Shown here piece by piece: positions 41,752 through 49,331 of a DNA stretch of 64,000 bases. Made by a program: the position numbers and the translations under genes. Within the stretch, counting starts at the first letter, position 1. The number at the start of each line of letters is the position of its first letter. Source of the DNA: Granulosicoccus sp964594905 (GTDB lineage Bacteria > Pseudomonadota > Gammaproteobacteria > Granulosicoccales > Granulosicoccaceae); assembly GCA_964594905.1 (NCBI GenBank), contig CAZQOI010000005.1, forward strand, positions 1-64,000, given 5' to 3'. The notes beneath the pieces were generated by a model. It searched no databases. It was not told the origin of the DNA and saw nothing but the letters and a program-made list of their open reading frames with translations.

Positions 41752-43464
41752 TTAAGCGATGTATCCCATGCTTTCAAGTTTCAAGACGATCCTGTGCGCT
41801 GCAAGGTCAGGGCTGAGATCTTTGGTATCAATTTTTTCTTCAGGGTTGACTGGATCCTCGTAAGGATCGCTGATACCGGTAAATTCCTTGATTTTTCCTT
41901 CGCGTGCGAGCTTGTACAAACCTTTGCGATCACGACGTTCGCATTCTTCTAATGTTGTCGCGATATGCACTTCGAGGAAACCACCAAGTGGCTCTATCAA
42001 ATCACGACAATATTTACGTGTCTTTGCGTACGGTGCGATAGGCGCACAGATAGCGATACCGCCATTCTTGGTAATTTCACTGGCAACATAACCAATACGT
42101 TGAATATTAAGGTCACGATGTTCTTTGGAAAAAGTTAATTCGCTTGATAGATTCTTTCGCACGACATCGCCATCTAACAAGGTGACTGGTCGTGAACCGT
42201 TTTCAAGAAGCTTGACCTTCAAGGCGTTAGCCACTGTTGATTTTCCAGAGCCTGAAAGCCCGGTAAAAAATACGGTAAAACCCTGACGACTCTTGGGTGG
42301 GTGAGTGTTGCGTAATTCAGCGATGACCTTCTGAAACGAAAACCACTCGGGAATTTCAAGGCCTTCGCTAAGACGCCGACCAAACTCTGAATCTGAGATG
42401 TCCAGTACTTGATCATCTTTTTCGACTTCGTCTTCTGGACAATATTGCGCTTTATTTTCGACATAGACCATCTTGCGATAAGGCACCATGGTGATGTCGA
42501 GTTCTTCTTCGTGTTTTTTGTACAGCTCTTGTGCGTCGTAAGGGCCATAAAAAGGTTTACCGTTACTGTCTTCGCCAGGGTTCGCATGGTCGTTGCCGAC
42601 AATAAAGTGTGTGCAGCCATAGTTCTTGCGAATGATTGCATGCCAGAGAACCTCGCGCGGTCCAGCCATACGCATGCCAAGGTTCAGCAGGCTAAAACTG
42701 GTGGTTTGTTCCGGGTATTCTTCAAGGACATGTTCGTAGCAACGAACACGCGTAAAGTGATTAACATCACCAGGTTTAGTGACGCCAACAACAGGTTGAA
42801 TCAGCAAGTTAGCTTGCACTTCACGAGCCGCACGAAAAGTCATTTCTTGTTGTGCACGGTGCATAGGTTTTCGCGTCTGAAAGGCAACGATGCGGCGCCA
42901 ACCCAGTTTACGGAAGCGACCACGAAGCTCAGCTGGCGAATCACGTAGAAGTTTGAAATCGAATTGAGTTTGTGGCTCGATACCGTAAACTCGGCCGCCA
43001 ACATAAACTGATCCCGCCCGATTCATCAGGTAATCGACACCGGGGTGAGCGTCGTCTTCAGTACCAAAGACATTGACCGCTTCTTGTTGTTTGTCAGGTT
43101 GATAGATACTTTCAACATCCATCGTCGCGAGCAGCACGCCTTCTGGATCGCGAAGTGCGAGACGCTTACCGATTTCCAGGCTCGATGCAAATTCCTCGCT
43201 AACATCAAGGCAGATCGGCATGGGCCACAAGGTGCCGTCGGGCAAGCGCATATCCTTGCAAACGCCAAGATACTCAGCTTCGTTCAGAAACCCGGTGAGA
43301 GGCGAAAAGGCCCCATTGGTCAGCATATCAAGATCACAGAGCTGTCTTTCTGTGAGATCCCAGGTTGGGTAATCGCCAGCGCGAAGCTGTTCTTGCTCGG
43401 CGGCAGATTCGTTGAGATACAGTTCCTTGAGCGAACCACCGTGTGGCTCTTTAAATGCGCCCAT
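41752..43464 (-). CDS. sat/cysC: Bifunctional sulfate adenylyltransferase / adenylylsulfate kinase
   Basis: 570 residues. The N-terminal ~390 residues are ATP sulfurylase of the Sat type: PUA-like start, QTRKPMHRAQ (196-205) corresponding to the QTRNPxHRAH active-site motif, and IVGNDHANPG (288-297) in place of the usual GRDHAG motif. The C-terminal part is APS kinase: P-loop GLSGSGKST (402-410), DGDVVRKNLS, and GISDPYEDP near the end. Together they make APS then PAPS from sulfate for assimilation or sulfation. The Arg-to-Asn and Gly-to-Asn changes in the second motif are unusual compared with what I remember of the family. Single gene, with 165 bases of spacer to the next. Confidence 0.93.
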   Translation of the reverse strand: MGAFKEPHGGSLKELYLNESAAEQEQLRAGDYPTWDLTERQLCDLDMLTNGAFSPLTGFLNEAEYLGVCKDMRLPDGTLWPMPICLDVSEEFASSLEIGKRLALRDPEGVLLATMDVESIYQPDKQQEAVNVFGTEDDAHPGVDYLMNRAGSVYVGGRVYGIEPQTQFDFKLLRDSPAELRGRFRKLGWRRIVAFQTRKPMHRAQQEMTFRAAREVQANLLIQPVVGVTKPGDVNHFTRVRCYEHVLEEYPEQTTSFSLLNLGMRMAGPREVLWHAIIRKNYGCTHFIVGNDHANPGEDSNGKPFYGPYDAQELYKKHEEELDITMVPYRKMVYVENKAQYCPEDEVEKDDQVLDISDSEFGRRLSEGLEIPEWFSFQKVIAELRNTHPPKSRQGFTVFFTGLSGSGKSTVANALKVKLLENGSRPVTLLDGDVVRKNLSSELTFSKEHRDLNIQRIGYVASEITKNGGIAICAPIAPYAKTRKYCRDLIEPLGGFLEVHIATTLEECERRDRKGLYKLAREGKIKEFTGISDPYEDPVNPEEKIDTKDLSPDLAAHRIVLKLESMGYIA

Positions 43465-43579
43465 TGTCGATTTCTTCTTGTTAGGTTAAGAAAAGTGTAA
43501 ATTAAGCAATTAGAGACCTATGCGAATTAGGCGCCAATTTACCTTTGAAGGCCTGAAACAACTGCTGTGATACACGGAA

Positions 43580-43625
43580 GTGTAGGTTTCACATCGGTTT
43601 CTCGCTTCCCTACACCACTAGGAAA
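43580..43625 (-). terminator. Possible 3' hairpin after the enamidase-like gene
   Basis: GTGTAGG (43580-43586) and CCTACAC (43619-43625) form a 7-base stem with a long loop directly after the stop of the minus gene at 43630. No T-run. Weak. Confidence 0.25.
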
Positions 43626-43629
43626 TACC

Positions 43630-44802
43630 CTAGATAACGGCGGGTAGGCGAGTTGCTGGAGGGGTGTTTCGACTTCGATGCGAGCGAACCTCGCCGTCAA
43701 TGATAGTCATGCCAATGCCGGGTAAATTGCCTTGTTCGATGCTCTCCAGCATGTCCTTTCCGGGAGAATGCTGTGCCTGATCAAGGATGACGAAATCCGC
43801 AGCTTTGCCGATCTCGACAACGCCACTATCCAATTCACGCATTCGCGCTGTATTGCCGGTAGCGAAACAGAAGGCGATTTCGGCGGGCACATTCCCTAAG
43901 CTCGACAGCATGGCAATCATTCGCAGAATGCCAAGCGGTTGCACACCCGATCCTGCCGGCGAGTCGGTGCCGAGAATGACCCGTTCGGATTGTTCAATCT
44001 CAAATGCTGTGCGCATCGCCAGTAGGCCTGCACGTTCGTTGCCATTGTGAACAATCTCGATGCCACGCTGGCAGCCTTCGCACAGGCAGATGATTTGATC
44101 ATCCGGTAGCGCTGTGTGACCTCCGTTGATATGGCCAATGATATCGGCGTCCGCTTCAAGGACAACATCCTTATCGATAAGGCCAGACCCAGGGATGGAA
44201 GGTCCACCCGTGTGAATAGTGGATTGAATGCCGTATTTACGCGCCCACTTGACCATTTGAGCTGCGGTTTCCCCGGCTTTGACTGAGCCCAGACCGACCT
44301 CGCCAAGCAATTTGACGCCTGCTTCGGAGAGTTCTTTGAAGTCGTTTTCTTCCATACCTTCTTCAAGTACTGGCGCGCCGGCCAGCATCTTGACGCCTGA
44401 CGGTCGAAAGTTTTCGTACCAGCGCTGCGAGGCAATAGCCAGTGCCTTGAGTCCGACGATATCTTTTGGTCTGCCAGGCATATGGACTTCGCCAGCAGAA
44501 ATCATGGTTGTCACACCCCCATGCAAACAGGAATCTATCCAGTGGATTTGTTGCTGACGAGGGGTGTAGTCGCCGATCACAGGATGTACATGACTGTCGA
44601 TAAGTCCTGGCGCAAGCCAAGTATCTTTGGCGTCTACCGTGGTTGTCGCCTGGTCGGTGTCGAGGCTTGCGGCATCGCCGATTTCGGTGATGATCCCATC
44701 TACCGCGACCACGCAATTGCCGTCAATCAGCGGTTGTTCGAGTTTGCCTGACAGGATGCGACCGATATTTCGGATGACGATTTTTTTGGGCGACTCTGTC
44801 AT
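43630..44802 (-). CDS. Enamidase-like amidohydrolase (Ena family)
   Basis: 390 residues from the ATG at 44802. A longer frame starts at 44868 but adds 22 residues without family support, and the homologue starts near here. It belongs to the binuclear-metal amidohydrolases: HVHP (71-74), GEVGLGSVK, HTGG, HINGG and GTDSP supply the metal and active-site positions. Segments such as HGGVTTMISAG, PGRPKD and SRNTPP closely recall Eubacterium barkeri enamidase, which opens 6-oxo-1,4,5,6-tetrahydronicotinate to 2-formylglutarate and ammonia. It is divergent from an operon encoding a molybdenum hydroxylase and a 6-hydroxynicotinate-reductase-like protein, i.e. the two steps that come before enamidase. 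Function in ring opening is therefore likely; the exact ring is unknown. Confidence 0.85.
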   Translation of the reverse strand: MTESPKKIVIRNIGRILSGKLEQPLIDGNCVVAVDGIITEIGDAASLDTDQATTTVDAKDTWLAPGLIDSHVHPVIGDYTPRQQQIHWIDSCLHGGVTTMISAGEVHMPGRPKDIVGLKALAIASQRWYENFRPSGVKMLAGAPVLEEGMEENDFKELSEAGVKLLGEVGLGSVKAGETAAQMVKWARKYGIQSTIHTGGPSIPGSGLIDKDVVLEADADIIGHINGGHTALPDDQIICLCEGCQRGIEIVHNGNERAGLLAMRTAFEIEQSERVILGTDSPAGSGVQPLGILRMIAMLSSLGNVPAEIAFCFATGNTARMRELDSGVVEIGKAADFVILDQAQHSPGKDMLESIEQGNLPGIGMTIIDGEVRSHRSRNTPPATRLPAVI

Positions 44803-44894
44803 TGCCAGTCCTGGTAACTTCGGTAAAGGGTTGACCCGGAGCGGCAATTGGGTGTAACAAGTTGCCACTTCATTTAGTCTAACAGTTAGAAGCT
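44803..44894. promoter_or_regulatory. Divergent promoter/operator region of the N-heterocycle cluster
   Basis: TTGACC (44831-44836) and TAACAA (44855-44860), 18 bases apart, make a fair sigma-70 promoter for the rightward operon. TCTAAC-A-GTTAGA (44878-44890) is a perfect 13-base palindrome ending 4 bases before the ATG at 44895, where a bound repressor would block both transcription and the start. No regulator gene is present in the window. Confidence 0.45.
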
Positions 44895-45476
44895 ATGCCC
44901 GAAATCATTGTCAGAAAACGCGCCTTGTCCCTTGAAGAAATTCATCATGAGGGTGGGCCTATCGCGGATGTTCCATTGCGCCGGGCTGCGGCTTTAACCG
45001 TGATCAGCAATCCCTATGCTGGACGCTACGAGCCGGATATCCAAAGCCTGATGGATGAGCTAAAGCCATTAGGGATCGAGATGGCCAATCGCCTTGTTGA
45101 TGCGCTGGGTGGGGTGTCGGCTATCGAAGGTTACGGCAAGGGCGCTGTTGTGGGTGGTGATGGCGAGCTGGAGCATGGCGCTTTATGGCATGTTCCGGGT
45201 GGGTATGCCATGCGCCAGGTACTCGGTGATGCGAAAGCAATAGTACCGTCATGCAAAAAAGTGGGCGGTCCGGGAACGCGGCTTGATATACCGGTTACAC
45301 ATATTAATGCGTCCTATGTTCGCAGCCACTTTGATTCTATGGAGGTTGGTTTGAACGATGCGCCCAAAGCAGGTGAAATCATGCTCGCCTTGGTTATGAC
45401 TACCGGTGCGCGTATTCACGCACGCGTTGGTGGTCTGGTCGCCAGTGATATTGCCGGTACCGACGGGTTGCGTTAG
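44895..45476 (+). CDS. DUF1185 'amino acid synthesis' family protein, copy 1
   Basis: 193 residues, full length for the family. Signature segments: NPYAGRYEPDI, GKGAVVGGDGELEHGALWH, and YVRSHFDSMEVGLNDAP. The family has a solved structure but, to my knowledge, no proven reaction; its name is not good evidence for amino acid synthesis. It heads the operon. The next gene starts one base after its stop, and a second DUF1185 copy follows that gene. The pairing suggests that the two copies form one hetero-oligomeric enzyme or act on related intermediates. Confidence 0.85.
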   Translation: MPEIIVRKRALSLEEIHHEGGPIADVPLRRAAALTVISNPYAGRYEPDIQSLMDELKPLGIEMANRLVDALGGVSAIEGYGKGAVVGGDGELEHGALWHVPGGYAMRQVLGDAKAIVPSCKKVGGPGTRLDIPVTHINASYVRSHFDSMEVGLNDAPKAGEIMLALVMTTGARIHARVGGLVASDIAGTDGLR

Positions 45477-45477
45477 C

Positions 45478-46392
45478 TTGTCGCATGCATCGGCAAAGGT
45501 AAGTTCACTCGCTGGTGCTTCTGCCTGGGCCTTGGCTGATGGTCGGCTGCATTTACAGCATGGACCAATTGATTTGCTTGTCGACGCCAACGGCGACAGT
45601 CAACAAGTGCAGTTGGCTTACGAGCAAGCTGTTAATGCATTTGAATCGGTGTTGCAAACATTGGTCGATGAACTCGAGTCGCTGCAAACTCCCATAACCG
45701 AGCGAGCATTAGTCAGGCAACCCGAAGGTCCTGTAGCACAGCGTATGTTGGCTGCGGTGAATCCCTACTGCGGGGTCTTTGTAACGCCAATGATTGCGGT
45801 TGCTGGGTCAGTCGCTGACTATATCTTGCAACAAGCGATGACTGGTAGGCAGCTCGACCGGCTTGCAGTCAACAATGGTGGTGATATAGCGCTCGCACTG
45901 GGCAAACAGGAAGTGTTTCGCGTAGGTATTACGGCTAATCCAGATGTCCCACGCCGTGATGCTCATATTGTGATTGATGAACAAAGCGGAATTGGTGGCA
46001 TAGCGACCAGCGGTTGGCGAGGGCGTAGCCATTCATTGGGTATTGCGGACGCTGTGACGGTACTGGCGAAAAACGCGGCGAGTGCTGATGTAGCGGCGAC
46101 ATTGATCGCAAATGCTGTCGATGCACCGTATGCTAGTGGGGTCAGTCGCCACGCTGCCCATGAGTTAAACCCGGATTCTGATCTGGGCGATAGGCCAGTG
46201 ACTGTAGCGGTCGGTGAACTTGATGACGATGCCATCGCGCTGGCGATACGATCGGGTGTTCACATGGCTGAGCAGTTTTATAAAGTGGGCAGGGTGTCAG
46301 CTGTTTATATTAATTTAAAGGACGTGGTTGCCGTTGTCGGTGATGCGTTTCCATTGTTGGAGAGTGTTGATGGCGCAGGCCAAGATTCGTAA
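45478..46392 (+). CDS. UPF0280 (ApbE-related fold) protein
   Basis: 304 residues from the TTG at 45478, one base after the DUF1185 stop. A GTG at 45406 would overlap the previous gene by 71 bases and add a non-family N-terminus. The family opening GRLHLQHGPIDLLVDANGD is seen from ~22. Further marks: NPYCGVFVTPMIAVAGSVAD, RLAVNNGGDIAL, GGIATSGWRGRSHSLGIADA. These resemble the ApbE/FMN-transferase fold (NNGGDIA, SLGIADA). Function unproven; could flavinylate or bind a cofactor of the operon's flavoenzymes (inference). Confidence 0.85.
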   Translation: MSHASAKVSSLAGASAWALADGRLHLQHGPIDLLVDANGDSQQVQLAYEQAVNAFESVLQTLVDELESLQTPITERALVRQPEGPVAQRMLAAVNPYCGVFVTPMIAVAGSVADYILQQAMTGRQLDRLAVNNGGDIALALGKQEVFRVGITANPDVPRRDAHIVIDEQSGIGGIATSGWRGRSHSLGIADAVTVLAKNAASADVAATLIANAVDAPYASGVSRHAAHELNPDSDLGDRPVTVAVGELDDDAIALAIRSGVHMAEQFYKVGRVSAVYINLKDVVAVVGDAFPLLESVDGAGQDS

Positions 46393-46957
46393 GATCGTTA
46401 GCTTCATTGATGAAACCCATCAGGAGATGGGTAAGACAATCAGCCCACCAACACGACGTGCGGCGGCTGTTGCGGTCATCGAGAATCCGTATGCGGGAGT
46501 CTTCAGCGAAGACCTTGAAACCCTCATGACTATCGGCGAGGAACTAGGTGGTCTTCTCGGTGATAAATGTGTTGCGCTGTTGGGAATCGATCCAGCGGAT
46601 GCAGAGAGCTATGGCAAGTCGGCGATGGTTGGTGAGAACGGTGAGCTTGAACATGCTGCGGCCATTTTGCATCCACGGCTCGGCAAGCCACTGCGTGCAG
46701 CTGTCCAGAAAGGCGCAGCTTTGGTTGCCTCAAGCAAGAAGATGGGTTCAATGGGTCAGGTGCTTGATGTGCCCTTAGGTCACAAGGATGCGGCTTATGT
46801 TCGGTCACACTTTGATGGCATGGAGGTGAGCATCAATGATGCGCCGCGTGCCAATGAAATCATGGTTGCTGTCGCGGTAACTGATTCAGGTCGTCCACTA
46901 CCTCGAGTAGGTGGGCTTACTCATGATGATGCGATCGGCAAGGACGGGTTGAAGTGA
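46370..46957 (+). CDS. DUF1185 'amino acid synthesis' family protein, copy 2
   Basis: 195 residues from the ATG at 46370, overlapping the UPF0280 end by 23 bases. Same signatures as copy 1 but distinct: NPYAGVFSEDL, GKSAMVGENGELEHAAAI, YVRSHFDGMEVSINDAP. Copy 1 has GGDGELEHGALWH in place of GENGELEHAAAILH. The two copies are clearly diverged paralogues, not a recent duplication, so both are probably needed. Confidence 0.85.
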   Translation: MAQAKIRKIVSFIDETHQEMGKTISPPTRRAAAVAVIENPYAGVFSEDLETLMTIGEELGGLLGDKCVALLGIDPADAESYGKSAMVGENGELEHAAAILHPRLGKPLRAAVQKGAALVASSKKMGSMGQVLDVPLGHKDAAYVRSHFDGMEVSINDAPRANEIMVAVAVTDSGRPLPRVGGLTHDDAIGKDGLK

Positions 46958-46959
46958 CA

Positions 46960-47985
46960 ATGACAAACACATCGCAAGCTTGGGTACGTGATGCCTGGTA
47001 TGTCGCTGGTTGGTCTTCTGAGATTGGCGATGACCCACAAAGAGTCACGATACTTGATGAGCATATCGTTGTTTATCGAAAATCTGATAACACGATTGCC
47101 GCACTTGAGGATCGTTGCCCACACCGACAATTGCCGCTGTCACATGGCAAGCGAATCGGTGATGACATTCAATGTGGTTATCATGGAATGACGTTTAACT
47201 GCAGCGGCAGTTGCGTGCGTATCCCTGGGCAAGACACCATTCCCAAAACTGCCTATGTCGAACACTACGCAACCCATGAAAAACACAACATTGTGTTTAT
47301 CTGGATGGGCAACCCGGATAAGGCTGATGTCGATAAGGTTTTTGACATGCCACAATTTCATGATGCATCGTGGCATGCACATCAAGGTGATGCACTACAT
47401 CTTAAAGCCAACTATTTGAATGTCGCAGAGAATCTTGTTGATCCCGCACACGTCAGTTTTGTGCACCCAACGACACTGGGTAATGCCGCCAGTGAAGACA
47501 TTCCAGTCAAGGTAGACACAGACGGTGATGTACTGGTTGCCTGGCGTTGGATTCGAGATGCACCGCCAGTGGGTTTTTTCCAGAAGTTCGGTGGCTTCAA
47601 CGGTAATGTCGATCGATGGCACTATTACTATTTACATTTGCCCTGTACTGCAGTTATCGACTTCGGCAGCGCCGATGTTGCCAAGCAACTCGATGAGGAA
47701 CAGCGTAATGAGGGTGTTCGTATCTTTGCCTTGCATTTTCTTACGCCAGTCAATGAACACTACACGATCGATCGCTGGATGCATGTACGCAATGCGGCCG
47801 TTGGCGATGAGGCGGCATCTGCACAAATGGATGCAATGTTCAGAGTTGCATTTGACGAGGACAAGGCGATTCTTGAAGCGATTCAAGAACAAGAGAGCTT
47901 GCCACAGAAGCGCAAACCGATACGACTCGCGATTGACAAAGGTCCGACCGTGTATCGCCAACGAATTGATGCAATGAGTGAATGA
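46960..47985 (+). CDS. VanA-like Rieske non-haem iron oxygenase
   Basis: 341 residues from the ATG at 46960; a GTG two codons earlier is possible. Rieske cluster ligands are Cys53, His55 (CPH), Cys72 and His75 (CGYH). The mononuclear iron site is in NVAENLVDPAHVSFVH (His164, His169). This VanA/phthalate-type branch includes O- and N-demethylases and ring hydroxylases. It needs an electron-transfer reductase, and none is encoded in the window. In this operon it could remove an N-methyl group or hydroxylate a ring before the molybdenum hydroxylase acts; this is inference. Confidence 0.9.
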   Translation: MTNTSQAWVRDAWYVAGWSSEIGDDPQRVTILDEHIVVYRKSDNTIAALEDRCPHRQLPLSHGKRIGDDIQCGYHGMTFNCSGSCVRIPGQDTIPKTAYVEHYATHEKHNIVFIWMGNPDKADVDKVFDMPQFHDASWHAHQGDALHLKANYLNVAENLVDPAHVSFVHPTTLGNAASEDIPVKVDTDGDVLVAWRWIRDAPPVGFFQKFGGFNGNVDRWHYYYLHLPCTAVIDFGSADVAKQLDEEQRNEGVRIFALHFLTPVNEHYTIDRWMHVRNAAVGDEAASAQMDAMFRVAFDEDKAILEAIQEQESLPQKRKPIRLAIDKGPTVYRQRIDAMSE

Positions 47986-48005
47986 AACGAATACACTGGT
48001 TTCAT

Positions 48006-48045
48006 GAGTTGATAACTTACTTGCAGCAAGTACGAATCAACACTC
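48006..48045 (+). promoter_or_regulatory. Nested hairpin before the substrate-binding protein gene
   Basis: Outer arms GTTGAT (48008-48013) and ATCAAC (48036-48041) enclose a 15-base palindrome TACTTGCAGCAAGTA (48018-48032). Such structures between operon genes often protect the downstream, highly expressed binding-protein mRNA. A strong AGGAGA site precedes the ATG at 48081. Confidence 0.45.
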
Positions 48046-48080
48046 ATACGATTTACAACAAGCACGACAGGAGATAGAAC

Positions 48081-49283
48081 ATGAAAAAAGTATCCACGTT
48101 GTTCAATATCCTTGCCGCTACTGCATTTGTCGTCACGACAGGTACAGCCGCAGCAGCGGACCCGATAAAAATCGGAGAAATAAACCACTACAAACGTATG
48201 GCGGCTTTTGCAGGTCCTTACAAGAACGGTATTGAGCTTGGACTTGATGAAATCAATGGTGCCGGTGGCATCGATGGTCGCCCGCTTGAATTTATCTATC
48301 GAGATGATCAAGGCAAACCTGGAGAGGCGGTAAAAATTGCAGAGGAGCTGATTTCGCGTGATGGTGTAGCGATGATCACAGGGACCATTCTGAGTAATAT
48401 TGGTTTGGCGATTTCATCATTCGCGGCCGAGAAGAAAGTGGTTTACCTTGCAGCGGAACCTTTGGCGGATGCACTCGTCTGGGAAAAAGGTAACGACTAC
48501 ACATTTCGTCTTCGCGCTTCTACCTATATGCAGGCGGCCATGCTTGCGGAACAAGCCGCCAAAACGGATGCCAAAACCTACGCAACCATAGCGCCTAACT
48601 ATGCCTACGGCAAAGATGCGGTAGCTGCTTTTCAGAAAGCATTGCTGGCGTTAAAACCTGATGTTGAATTTGTCACCGAGCAGTGGCCAGCACTGTTCAA
48701 GATCGATGCAGGAGCAGAGGTGCAAGCTATTGAGCGTGCTAAACCTGATGCAATTTTTAACGTGACCTTCGGTGGAGATCTTGCAAAATTTGTACGTGAA
48801 GGCAGCACTCGCGGTTTGTTTGATGGTCGTAAGGTTTATGGTTTGCTGACCGGAGAACCTGAGTACCTTGAACCCTTAGCTGATGAAGCGCCAGAAGGTT
48901 GGGTGGTAACAGGATATCCGTGGTATGACTTTGAAGATGGTGCGAACAAGATCTTCGTCGATGCTTACCAAGAGAAGTTTGGTGAAACACCAAAGATCGG
49001 TTCCTTGGTTGGCTACATGACGGCTCAATCTATTGCGGCTGCACTGACTCGCGCAGGTTCTATCGAAACCGATGCTATAAAAGCTGCGTTCAAAGGGCTT
49101 GATGTAGAGACGCCAGTGGGCAAAATTCATTTCCGGGAAATCGACCACCAAGCCACCATGGGTGCTTTTGTTGGTACGACTACCTTGAAGGACAATGCCG
49201 GCGTCATGGTTGATTGGGAGTACAAAGATGGCGCAGGTTATTTGTTGTCCGATGACGAAGTCAGAGCTTTGCGTCCGCAATAG
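48081..49283 (+). CDS. ABC substrate-binding protein, branched-chain amino acid type (LivK-like)
   Basis: 400 residues. Signal peptide ends near TAAAADP (~30). Typical LivK/Peripla_BP_6 layout: IKIGEINHYKRMAAFAGPYK, LDEINGAGGIDGRPLEFI, then two alternating lobes (ATIAPNYAYGKDAVAAF; GSLVGYMTAQSIAAAL). Many members bind aromatic or urea-like acids rather than leucine, so the annotation should not be read as amino acid uptake. It is followed by its permease and ATPases within the same operon, which makes a complete importer for the cluster's substrate. Confidence 0.9.
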   Translation: MKKVSTLFNILAATAFVVTTGTAAAADPIKIGEINHYKRMAAFAGPYKNGIELGLDEINGAGGIDGRPLEFIYRDDQGKPGEAVKIAEELISRDGVAMITGTILSNIGLAISSFAAEKKVVYLAAEPLADALVWEKGNDYTFRLRASTYMQAAMLAEQAAKTDAKTYATIAPNYAYGKDAVAAFQKALLALKPDVEFVTEQWPALFKIDAGAEVQAIERAKPDAIFNVTFGGDLAKFVREGSTRGLFDGRKVYGLLTGEPEYLEPLADEAPEGWVVTGYPWYDFEDGANKIFVDAYQEKFGETPKIGSLVGYMTAQSIAAALTRAGSIETDAIKAAFKGLDVETPVGKIHFREIDHQATMGAFVGTTTLKDNAGVMVDWEYKDGAGYLLSDDEVRALRPQ

Positions 49284-49331
49284 TTCTACCAACATCACGG
49301 AAACAAATACTAAAAAAACTGCATTGGCACT

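Noticed and set aside
45406..45477. Longer UPF0280 start at GTG 45406
   Set aside because: It overlaps the DUF1185 gene by 71 bases and adds residues not seen in the family; the TTG at 45478 fits the family start.
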